From NCBI GenBank assembly GCA_026874595.1, contig CM049310.1:78979056-79043055 (forward strand): DNA of 64,000 bases, in the 5' to 3' direction. Under the pieces are notes generated by a model. It saw nothing but the letters and a program-made list of their open reading frames with translations, was not told the origin of the DNA and did not search any database. The stretch comes from Sipunculus nudus. Lineage: Eukaryota > Annelida > Sipuncula > Golfingiida > Sipunculidae. This document shows, one piece after another, positions 25,301 to 38,200 of this stretch. Positions within the stretch are counted from its first letter, which is position 1. Every line of letters begins with the position of its first letter. The translations under genes were made by a program, and so were the position numbers.

Positions 25301-28300
25301 ATAAGATCTTCCATATTACCTGACATTAAGGGACAATAATTTCAACGCGTTCGTTCTTCCATTGGGTTCTCGTCCAAATATTAAGATTGTGCGCACATGA
25401 TGTTTGATATAAATAATTCATGAATTAACGGTTCACTTTCGCTTTCAAGAAGAAACTACAGTCTTTTTAGCTTTGCATATAATTAGACCATTTCTCTACA
25501 CTGAAAATGAAAGTTAGTCAAAGTGACTAACTTAGATTAGTCCAGCAATTATGCACATAACGACAATCTATTAGTCTTGTTTGACTAACTTACATTCGTC
25601 AGATGTGACTACGGGTTAGTCGGAGTGACTAATTTATGTTCGTCAAGGAAAAGGCTACGGTGACTGTCGGTTAGTCCGGGTGACTAACTTAGGTTGGTCG
25701 AGCATCTATGCACAGGGACAATTTATTAGTCATGGCTGACTAATGTTCGTCAATGTCACAGCAGGTTAGTCAAGGGGACTAATTAATATTCATTTAATTT
25801 AGCCTCGCAATGATATAGACTTGTCGGGGTTGCCTTTCTTATTTCTCAAAGGTAAAAGTTGCCCTATAACCTTGGGTTATCTGGCAGTTCATGCATATCT
25901 GACAGAAAATGAATCCTTAGTTTGATTAAATAAAACAAACAATAACATCAAACAGTTATTCTTTTATTACACTCGTGCATCAATGGTTGACTGGATGCAA
26001 TAATACCCAGTTGCTTTGAGTGACGGTGTTCACTGGTGCTTTGTTACTAGCGGCCTAACTTGGCCAGGAGTGTCAGGACTCTATTGGGAGGCTTGCTGTC
26101 CTGAACTTTTAACAGTTTTATTTGCCAGGTATTCTTGAGCTTCTTTGGGTACTCTACGTTAAAAACGTAGAAGGAAACCATGAGACACACGACAGCATCG
26201 ATAAAATTGTCAACTGCGCAGATTGGAGAGCCATCCACAACCACCTGGAAATTGTCGCAGTCCACAATATTCTCAAGTTCACTTATGCAAGCAATTCCAA
26301 CAGTGATGCTCCCTTTGGTCACCTGAAAACAAAAATTAGCTCATTAATCAAACTCCTTATACTTTCCCTAAACGTAGTCAGGGTGCAAAGCCCACAATGC
26401 GAACCTTTTGTTAGTGGTTTTAGACTGGCCTCACAAGAAAATTTGGAGGGTGCTAATTCATTTCATTTATGTATTTCAGTCTATAATTAGAAAAGTGAAA
26501 TAATTAATGTATTCCTGCATTTATTGACAGGCAAGATGTTCATGAATATGGATCCATTTATTCAATCTGAATTTTTTCAACACATATGTAACATGCTAAC
26601 AATATTCATTATGGAAGTTAATCTCTTAAAAATAGAATTCCGAATTCTGGCCATAAATTTGGTGTGTAGAAAAAATGAATACGTTTGGTAATTTTTTTAA
26701 GTTCCTTGAACTAGTTGAATTTGTGATTTTTCATAGTGTAATTGTGAAAAAAAATGAAGCCATATAGTAATAATGACCGAATAGCTCATGGTCTATGATC
26801 TCAGCTGAATTAGAAACTCAAAAGAATTGTTCTTGCACATAAAATCAAATGGATGTCACCTTCCTGATTGATGGGTGTAAATTACTGCATCCAGGTCAGA
26901 GGGATTTTTTATTGTATTTGGGAAAAATTTTCTGAAAGAGCGTGTTGCCCATACAGCTGGCAGAGATAGAGCCTGACTGCAAACAAAGTTTCTGGTCTTT
27001 AAGGTTATACTTTGTGTCTAACTAACTCAGTGATGGCAAGATGGAGGGGAGAATTGTTGGGGAAAAATACAGTTTTCCCCATTGATGAATTCATCATGAT
27101 CAAGAAGCCCAACAAGTTCCATAACAATACAGATAACGGTTGCTGAGAAACTTACATGATTGCTGTAATTTGACAGTATGAAAAATATGACTAAATATTT
27201 GAAAATGTGAGTGAAAAAAATTTGCAATGCAATTTTACCATTTTAACTGCATGATATAACTGAAGAACTGGATAAGAGAAGTGGGATGGGGGGGATCAGT
27301 TTAAACTTTGCATGCTGACAGTCTTGTATGTCTAGATTACATATATTATCACATACTCATGAGACCATATTTATCTAGATTTTATGGAAAAAAATATAAT
27401 GTTACGTTCAAAATCATTGAACACTGAGAAAAGTTTGACTTGCATGAAGCTCATATTATGTGTTTGCCTGGATCACATGGATATTTCTATGATTGAGTAA
27501 TGTCACAGGTGGTAGCTGTGGTAACAAAGTATCATTCACCCAGAAATAGTATATTTAGAAAAATCTGCTCTTTGAAAGGTACATACTTCAGTCTCTGGAT
27601 AAATCATATCCTCAGGGTCTTCTTTCATAATGTACATGTTTGCCAACAGGGCTGCAATGGCTGTGGCATCTAGAAAAAAATGCCATTGTAATGTATTTTG
27701 CTAAATAGGTGAGAGAGAGAGACAGATATAGGGAGACAGAGAGAGAGAGAGAGAGAGATGTGCTGTGGAGTTGTCAGTATAAATACAACCACATGAAAAA
27801 TGCACCATTGTATGTTCATATAAACACAAGTGGCCAGTGTTTAAAAAATCCCAATCTGAAATACAATTTAGAATATTAAATTCAAATATATTTAGAAATA
27901 TTTTCACTTCAGTTTTAGTTTAACTTAGTTTGGTGAACACATTTGTTTCACTATGCACATATAAACTAGTAAACAACAGTCTGAGACCACATATACCTCT
28001 ACTGAGACTGTCTAGAATGGAATATGCAAGCCAAGAGGAAAACGTATCATGGTTCACCAACACCTTGGCTGGGACACAGGTAAGCTCTAGAACAAATGCA
28101 ACCCTTAATGAAAGTAAACAGCTGTGGCACTGTGGTAGGCTGTAATAAATATTGTTCTATCTCAAAATATTAAAACATTATGGTGATCCATTAAGATGGT
28201 AACTTGGCCACCCTCAGAATATTAATTAGAAATGTGTTAAAAAATATTTAGTGAAGTTAATAAAAACAAATCTAGTAATCAATGGCCATAAAAACATAAT

Positions 28301-31300
28301 ACCTTGTCCAGCAACAGAGGTATAAAAATGAGTTTTGTGTCCTTGTCCTCACATGTACATATCCAGAATATTGGGGAAGTGTAGACAGTGTTATACAAAC
28401 ATACAGAACTTAGTAGCATCTACAGCAGCTAACATGCCTTGCTAATGGTTGTTAACTAAGACAGAGTGGTAACACTAACATACAAAGGTGTCAAGATTAT
28501 TTTCATATAAGGGAACATTACAAAAGCTACAAAGTTTAATCCCTGAGACTGTTGTGAAAAATTCATATTTTTATTTCAACAGACTCTGATGAAATGCTGC
28601 AACCAGGAATGTTTCAATTTAATAAAAAAACAAGTGGTCCATGGGCCATGACGCTCAGCTGAATAGGAACCTTAAACAATGGGTAACATGACTCCCAGAC
28701 TGTTCAAAATCATGCATTTTGCCAATGGACATTAGATTTGGGTTACAGTGACCTAATTCTACACCCAGGTGTTAACATTTGTGCTCATCTGATTAATAGA
28801 GTGTTAAGATCATGTTTTTTTTCACACACCTTACAGAATATAAGTCACAGTGACATCATTTCAGGTTTCCCAGCCCTTACGAAAATGGAAAGTACTCACA
28901 TATATGTGCCTTATATGCCCCTTATAAGGGCCTTATATGTCCCTTATATTTCCCATATAAGTGCTGTGTATGTGAGTTATATGTATATTGCAGCTATATG
29001 TTTAGTCAGGCATTGTTATATGTGAGTTATAAGGGAGTTGTATGTTTGTTATATGTCAGTTATAAGGGAGTTGCAAATGAGGCCACTCTGTACATTTCAT
29101 TTATATGTGACTTGTATGGGAGATATAAGGGAGGTGAACGTGAAGGGGTTCTGTATATGTCAGTTATATGTCAGTTATAAGTTTATATACTGTGAGCTTA
29201 CTGTTCTATAAGATAGGACTTAGACATTTTCCAAGGGAACACAAATGCTGCAGAAACTTCTAAGTCCCAGCCCCATTATGGTTTTAAGAAAATGAATTAT
29301 AATTGAATAATAAATACTGAAGAAGTATGTTAAAATGGGTATCAAAATAACCAGCTTCCTCAGAACTTTATGTATATTAGAAAAATAATACTATAAATAA
29401 TTTTTTTTTCATCTGACTTATTCATTAAGAAGTGTAAAATATAGTAATCATGCATGCAGTAAAACATCATTTACACAAAACACAATACAAAAAAATAATT
29501 TGACTATATTTCACATTGGTTATAATTTGTGCCCTTGATAATTATAAGAAAAAATAATTCTTTTGGAATGTAGTGTATATACAAGTACTTCAGCATCTAA
29601 TTGCAATTGATAACTACTTCATAAATACAGAACAAAGGGTACATTTAATGTAGTGTGCCACTGACCAATTATGGGAATACATAGGCATTAACCTAATATC
29701 ATATTGGTTTTAGAAACAGCTCAGCACGCACACATTTTAGCAGTAAAATATTAAATTGCCACTGAAAATCAACAGCATTGATAAAAGCAGAGGTACTTAA
29801 AAAGAATAAGTATCTGCATTCTTATTGTGACAATAACCAGCATTCTAATCAGTAAATTTCACTAGTATATGTAACTACCCCCCCCCCCCCCCCCGCCAGC
29901 AGACAAGCTTGCTGTACAAGCACTCTCTGCAATGGGCCATTGACCTTACTGTACCCTGCCCTGGAATAGTGGTGACGTCACATGAATACTGTACAGGCTG
30001 TGCACAACTAAGGCATGCAGAGTCAGTTTACATCTGTGTGATAACATCCGGTAACCGTTAAGGGAGAACACACTTTGAAGAGAAGTTCTTTGTCAAGCTG
30101 CTCAAGCAGAAGGGGAATGTATAGCTGAAAAAATGTCTCATTGGTAAGTAATCTTGCATTATTTAAGTTATTTTTGCATAGTAAACCAGTGATTGCATAA
30201 AGATGACTTCACCTATCTTGGTTTGCCCTGCAAAAACAGAATTTGTGTGTTTCAAGATAACATTTCCTATTTGGTGGCCCATTTTTACAAAATACCACAT
30301 TTTCTACAAAAAGCTGATGCTGTTGCCCCTATGTAGTGACAATGTGCATGTTCTATGCACCAACAGGAAGCTAAGAACATATTCTTTTCATTGGTGCTAT
30401 TTGCAATAGGGTGTGGAAAAATCAAGAGTCAGCAGCAGGCCCTAAAGTTACATATTGATTTAATTTCTGAATGTCCCCTACCTGTGAAGGGTTGATCAGT
30501 TAACCTACATAAAGCTTAATCGGTACACAAATGCTTTGAGTACCACATACTACCATTTTATTTGTTAAACCTATACATGGCTATTGACCATGTTATTATT
30601 TACGGCTGAACTCTTGGTCATGAAAAGAAAAGCTGCTACAAGGTAATTATGTTCCTTTCCATTTTCCAAATTGACTTGAATTTTTCTGTCTTGCTAGAGT
30701 GCCCAAAAGTTATATGATTAAAAATGTTTAATTATACAATATTTATAAGTTTTTTTTTCAGGCAAAGTAAACATTAACACTGTTGATCATTGCTGAATTT
30801 ACAGCCACTGTCTCAATTATGATGAATGCTTTTTTTATAAAATTGAAGAGAGGTTTGCTGTACTCAACCAAAACATATCAACTAATCAAATATTTTTTTA
30901 CTATTGGAGTCTATCACACAAAAGCTCCTAAATTAAGCTTTAATTTGGTAATATGCCTTTCTACATGTCATTTACATATACTGTAAACACCAATTAATTA
31001 ACAATTTGACACATAACACACTATGTTTCATAACAACCCATAAACCATTCATAACCATATGTATGAATTTAATCTGAATTTGACATCAGAAGATCAAGAA
31101 CACTCTTTATAAAGGTCATGAGCACTTTAAAGGGCTTGGTCCTCTGACTTTTCTTTTCCTTTGAAGTTTTTCTGACATATTCACTTTCATCCGACAAAAG
31201 AAAAAGCATAATAATTTGGGAATTTGTTTCAATAAGGATCAGATGATTTCATTAGGTACTGTTTTGATTCCCAAAGAGAAATCAAATCCGGTTCAATTTA

Positions 31301-34300
31301 CAGGTTAATCAAGAGTGGGTTTTTAGTCCACCTTGAATGATTTCTTTTTACATGTACATGTATTAGTGCCATTTCACCATAAAAGATCAAGACGTCATTT
31401 TGAACATTACTGACCACCAATATATCATTGATGTACTGTTTTAGTAATATTATTGATGTGAGGCCCTTTTTTAGTTAAATAATTTGTCTACTTAAATGTC
31501 AAAATATGCAAGACTCCATGTTCTTAATTATTTATTTCCAACAACCTTTATTTCTATGATTTGTAAAACAGGCATATTTTCAGAACATTTAAAACCCCTA
31601 TATAGAGAGCAGATGTACTTTCAGTGAAATAAATTCTTTTCATTTTTTGACTTGTGTGTTGCCTCCAGATAAGGTAAACTAATGTTAATGTTAAGAAAAG
31701 CAATACAAAGCATCAATGTCAAAAGATTATCTTTAAACTTATGTAATAAAATAATTAATTTGAGCAATAATAACTATATGTGTATACTTAGACTGGTAAC
31801 ATTTGTTTTTGCAGGTCAAACAGGAGGGGACAGAAAAGGATTTAGAGTGTGGCAAGGCTGTATATTTCCTTCCAGCCTTCATTCCCTAAAATGACAACAC
31901 TCTCAAATCTGACTGAACCAGGGAGTTTTAAAAATCTTATGAAAATATTATTTTCAGTTTACAAATGTGTAAATAAACATTAATTTTGGCTATTGTATTT
32001 TCTTACTTTTATGTTTCATGTGTTTACGTCCATGTGACTGTGTGAAGTTGATGACCCCCAGTGTGACTGCAGGCCAGCATTGATTTCAAGGAATTGCAGA
32101 GTGCAGGAAGCTCACCACACACACACACAAAGCTTAATTTCTATCATCTAACGTAATTGCTTGTGGAATAAAGAAAAGAGTAAACACCTTTCAAAACAGA
32201 ACATACAACAGATAGTAACTGAGCTATTGACAAACAGCACAGAAGGTGCATACACTGGACTTGTATGTGAGTTATATGTCATTTATAAGGGACATATATG
32301 GCACTTATAAGTCCCATATATGTCACATATATGTCACATATATGGGAGTTATAAAGCACATATATGGGAGTTATAAGGCACATATATGGGACATATATGG
32401 GAGTTATAAGGGACATATATGGGATATATGGGAGTTATAGGGGACCTATATGTGGAAGCCTTATAAGTGACATATAAGGCCCATATATGTGACATATAAG
32501 GCTCCTACCTAATTTGCATATAAAATCCATATACCAGACATATATGTGACATATATGGGAGTTATAAGGTTGGATATAAGGGACATATATGGCACATATA
32601 TGTGCCTTATATGTGCCATATAACTTTCACATATATGGCACTTATAAAAATTTTCGGTAAGGGAGGATATTTTTTATGGACCTTCCTGGATCTCTAGGCA
32701 GAAGTTTCTAGGTCTAGCAGTTTTGATTTGTGCCCTGTGAACTAATGGCCAATTCTCTCAAAGTCTCAAAAATAGAGAAAATGTGAAAAAAATTGTAAAA
32801 AATATACTAAGCGGCGTCACCAATCTGCAGGAACACTCCATGACCAATTTGCAAGCAAAGAATCATGATTATCAATTCATTAAAAATTTAGTTATTGGAG
32901 CTATTGTATCAAATTTTTTATTAATCTGGAGGGGGGGGGGGGGGGTAGTTAAAAGCCCAATAGCTCAAAGGATATGGGTTAAAGAGACCTAATTTCAGGT
33001 TTCCAAGGAGATTTTTCTTGGACCTGCCTGGATGTCAAGTAAAAAGATTCTAGGTCTAGCAGTTACAATTTTTGCCTGGTTTACGGTCGGACAGACAGAC
33101 AGATGACAGACATAGAGTGATCGCTAAAGCTCAGATGACTTTCAGTCAGCTGTGCTAAAAATTATGACAAAAAAGCTGGCAAGTTTATATTTGTATACCC
33201 CTGATAATTTCAAACATGTCAGGAGGTATTGACATGTATAGATAAATAAACATAAAGGGCATAGAACAGCTATCTGTATTCAAAATATTTATTTGATTAT
33301 AATTTGATTATTTGATTTAGCTGATTTAGTCAACAATAAGTGAAAATAATACAGACTCACATTTCTTCTCATTATTATCCAAACAGCAACGGTTGCTGGA
33401 CCTGAGGATACTTTCAAATAATGCTGGTTTGTTCTTTAGCTGCTGAGCCTTGTTGAGTAGCTGTGCACCAATTTCATTGAGCGCTTGCAGGAATGTCTTT
33501 ATAGGGTCACATTCTTGTAATCTTTGGTACTCCTCAGTGAGCTGAAAAAATAAAGTACAGCTATAGCAAATTTTAACAAAAGCATTGTGAAATTTATAGA
33601 ATCTATATGTGGGATATACAGTTATGAGACAAAAAGATTTAAAAAAAAAAATGGCCAAGATTAAACAGTACTCAGATTTGCATTTCATGTACATACACCT
33701 GTAACTTTAAATCGATAAAAATGCTGTGTAGTTTACTTGTGGCCCATAGGCCATGATGCTCAGCATTATTTGACACATTACTTTATGCCATGGCACAAAC
33801 ACATTGTTTAGCCTTCAACTCAGGGATATATGTGACAGTGAGCTCTGAACTTGCGCATATGGTTTATCTGAACCATGTGAACTTTGAGCTTCATGGGTCA
33901 TACAGTTATGATTATTATGATACGTTTAGAAACAGACAGGGAGACCAACAGACACAGAGTAGAGACCGGTTGCTATAACCAAGATGAATCATAGTTAAGA
34001 TTATGGCCACCAGTCTGAAAGATCCTCATATGTTCTTATGCAAATGATACACACAACATTTTGGTATGAATGTAAGTTTGTTAAGGGACATTTGGTTATT
34101 TACTTACACCCTCCCTCCTGAAGAGCCATGGGAATGTAGTTTTCACTTCCTTGATGCTGAGATCTTCATTGCAGACCAGTAGATTTCTTCGTCTTGGAAA
34201 TGTGGCAGCCATATACCTGTTTACTTTCATCATGTCTGGTCGGCTCTTTGAGTGCTCTTGTTGTAACCACTGAATTTTAATGTCTATTGACACAAAATCT

Positions 34301-35228
34301 TCTCCAACAGGATCAGGGGGCAAATAATTCTTAATTCCCCATCGACTTGAACTGTGTGGTGTAACTTCATTCTTGGCCTCAGCTGTTTCATCATCTGCTT
34401 CCTCTAATTTTCTTTTATGTACACTGACCTCCGGCAGATCATAATCTAATCTTTTCCGACTATTTTGAAATTTTGTCTGAATCCTCATCTTCCATAGTTT
34501 CTAAAAATAAAGACATGGTTATTTATCTTTCACCTGTTGTGAAAAATGTGATAATATTTACCAGATTTATCATACATTTTTGAAGAACTAGATCTTCCAA
34601 TTCTGACCAAACTTTGTATGCTGACAGTTTTAAACATGTAAATTAGGCATATTATTGAATTTTAATTTTTAAGTAACCTGGAACACTTAGAAGAGTTTAC
34701 AGGGGGTCATAATGGTTGGCTGAATCACATTTCCAATTAGGCTTCCCCTGGACTTCCCTGAATATAAGATTAAATTATATAGTATTAGTTCATATATTAA
34801 TGAATTGTCCCCTGTTGATGGTCAGATGGTGGCCTAAAGGTGTTGTCTACAGTTCATTTGATTTTAAGTCAGCTGAGCTGAAAATGCAAAGCTTACCATC
34901 CTGTCAGAACCAGCTAAAGCTCCATCTAGCATTGGAAATTTGCTCAACAATGCAGTAGCAATCCTATGGTACTGAAGGGTTGTAGGATACCTAGCAAATA
35001 TAAAATTTGATATGAACACACCAAACATTACATCTATAACAGGATTCCATTAAGTTTAGTATACTAGCACCATCTAAATACAGAGTTCTACTATCTCATT
35101 GCCTAAAAGTAAAATAATCAGCTGATTTTTTATAATTCTAGTTATGAGAGCATCCAACCAGAAAGCAGATCATGGGTTTGATTCCCACTTACTGAACCAA
35201 CTTTCGAGTGTATACATCGCTCTCTCTT

Positions 35229-35261
<33 letters not shown>

Positions 35262-38200
35262 GTATATGTAAAAATATGCATGCCCCCCCCCCCCCCCCCC
35301 ACCATGTTAAAAAGTATGTTTAATCCTAGCTTTCTATGGTTTTGGTCTGAGTGGTTTATATCCTTTAAAATGTTTACTAAAATTCAAAGAAATGACATGT
35401 AGTCATCATGTGCATTAATATATCTACAGAGTTCTCAGATATATTAGGAACCAGACTTAATACTGACTGGAAGCATATGGCTCATATGAAACGGGCTAAC
35501 TTACAGAGTGTATTTCGATGATACATCATTATACAAGCCATCCAGGAGTCTCTTTCTGTCCTTTGAGTCCAAATTTCCAGTGTTCTTTATTTTGCTGATC
35601 ATGGGTGCTGGTATTATATACTCAGGGAACTTGTACTCTGCAGGCCAGATTTGTCTTCCAGGACTTGGACTGTGAAAATGAAATATCATATATTTTTAAT
35701 CTCCAATGGGTTATAATGACATTGCACTAGTCAAAACCACATATGGGTGAATTATGAGATAAAGATCACTTAGGAAGGTATCTTAAATAAAAAATAATAA
35801 GTTTTCAAATCTAACTGTAGCCTTTTGGGCTTATCTGACACCTGTTTCTTTTTCAGAAAATAAATCACACCCGTGAATTTAGCCAAGGGTACTTTATCTC
35901 TAAATATAAATTTGGATGCTTATACGTATTTACAATGTGATTAACAAAGTGGCAAAAAAGAGATATGATATCTTTCTTTAAAACATATAAATATATAAAT
36001 GCTGTGCAGTTCATGTTGATATTCAACAAATTTCCAGCCTAGATTTTTTCTTCATTGTGGTACACTTACATCATTTTACTGGTTGATGGCCTTTTGATTG
36101 GGTTTGCCTCACTGGTTTCACCTTGTAGATCATTGGTACCACTGTCCTCACTTGAATCAACAGATATTCTTAATTTGGCTCTCCTCGGCAAGTCATTGAG
36201 GGTTTTATTGCACCAGTCCTCCCATTCCGGTATGTAAACTTGAAATTTTATACAGCTACTTGGTTCTTGGATGCCAAAACTTTCTGTAAGAAGCTTTTTG
36301 AGGTCACTCTTCTCTTGAACAGTAAAAATGTCTTTCTTCTCTCCAAAGGTCACATGGTATTCGTATTTGTCAGACATGGCTGGGATCTGTTAATAAACAC
36401 AAATAATACTGAAGTACATAATGCATGAGCAAGATAGATTTTACGAAAAAGAAAGACAGGTGAAATTGTGCTTTTTTAAAGAGGGGAATATTGAAAATAT
36501 TATTTTATTATTTAATATTTAAATATTGACAGAGTAAATTCATTCTAACATAAGGCCCCTTTTACATGCGCGCGGAAACGCGCGCGGAAACGCGCGCTGA
36601 AAAAATCGCGCTGAATTGAGCTTTTCCATTTGCGCGGAAACGGCCAAGGTATTGGCCAGGTTGTTGACACTTTTGTTTGTTGCACAAGTTAAAGTTTTAA
36701 TGCTGTTCGCTGTTCGGAGCCCTGTCTTTCTTAAATGTCAGATAGAATAAAAGAATACTTTATTGAGATAATATGACTTCATTAGATGTGCAAACATAAT
36801 TTTTTTATCAATTATGCAAAAAATAAATGATTTAATTGATTATGCAAGAAATATCATGGATATAATTGACCAATTAGCACTCAACTATTATATGTGAATA
36901 CAGACTTAACTGTCATAAGGCATAGGTACAACTTGCAATATAAAATCAATATAATGATAATGATGATGATGATTATCTCTTTCCTTTTGCTACTATTTTA
37001 GATAATTATTCTTACTGTCGTTACCTACAGTACTACAGTACTTTATTTTGCTCTTGCAAACCAGACCAATGGTTCAATGAACTGAAGAGTGGCTAAACTA
37101 TATTATCATATTAAAGAACAAAAACCTGTTACAATGGAACATTCTGTTGCACAGGCCATTTGGAAAATATGCCTAAGAATAATTTGCAAATTAATAAGGA
37201 CTAGATCAGACAAATGTTTATTTCCAACCCTTCTTACCATTCCTTATTGATAAAATCAAATTTTGTTTAATAATGTAAGGATATCACCAAAATAAACAAA
37301 CAATATCTATGGCCTCTGCCCTTTATTCACAGTGACAAAATGCTTTCTGCCTTAACACACACTTGTAGTTGTTGACAGGTGGTGCTATTAATGGCCACTT
37401 GATAAAAAAAGTGAAATATATCAGGATTTGAGTAATACTAGGGGAAATGACCCCCCTTTGGACACACTTTGGATCATTCCTGATAGTTCAAGACCAAACA
37501 CGTGCATATCTGCTGCATAGCCACACCGGAGTTTCTTTACAAAAGTCCACCGTGGCCAGTTAAATTATAATATAGATACAAACATGTGCTGAGCCCCAAA
37601 AATTCAAGGCCCCTTGCTGTTATTTTACATGAATTCATTTATACAAGCAACCCTTACTCTACCTTTTACTAGACTGTATTTAAAAAAAACTGGAATGATG
37701 GTTAGAACACTATTGACATATAGCTGAATTAAATCTGTTAACTACAAATAACTAGCTTAATCGCCTTAGGTTCACCAGAACCAGATTTAAGTGCTTTTTT
37801 TTTATCAATCAGTATTTCAAATAAATGTTTATGGTTTACAAAAGGAATTTAGACATTAGAGCAAGTACTTCTGGTAAAGGTCATGCCAAACAACTGCCCC
37901 TCCACCCACCCCATAAAACAGTCCAAACCAGTTAACCAATAACACACTATCTTTAAATAAAGTTATCATGATAAATATGGTCAGTTTTATTTTGTGACAG
38001 CAAACTGATGTCTAAGAACAACTGCAGACATTTCATCAGAGATACTGTACAGACCCAAAGGAAGGTGATCCTTAAGATCAGTCACCCTTATCAGGCTGAA
38101 GATTGCTGTTTCTTTAGCTATGTAGGCATGAACATGTCTGCAATAATCTATTGTGTCAAGATGCCTGCATAGCAACATTGATGTGTGATTGATGACAAAA

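Larger units (their letters stand above)
28874..32663. mobile_element. Nested DNA element, 3.8 kb, CCCTTAC termini and ATATG-word arrays at both ends
   Basis: The left end CCCTTACGAAAA and the right end TTTTCGGTAAGGG are inverted copies. Both are followed inwards by arrays of short words such as CATATATG, TTATAAGG and GTCCCTTATATG (28910-29190 left, 32265-32650 right) in mirror arrangement. It is flanked by AG on both sides. Removing the element plus one AG joins GGTTTCCC and AGGATATTTT into a 24-bp stretch that matches 20 of 24 bases of the uninterrupted relative at 33000. That confirms the boundaries. No transposase ORF is seen inside. The interior includes a possible small two-exon transcript (29990-31990). 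Superfamily unassigned. Confidence 0.75.

Noticed and set aside
26122-26490. 122-aa plus-strand open frame
   Set aside because: Antisense shadow of the last companion-gene exon, with no domain of its own.
32246-32440. 64-aa open frame rich in Tyr, Ile and Gly
   Set aside because: Translation of the ATATG/TTATAAGG word array.
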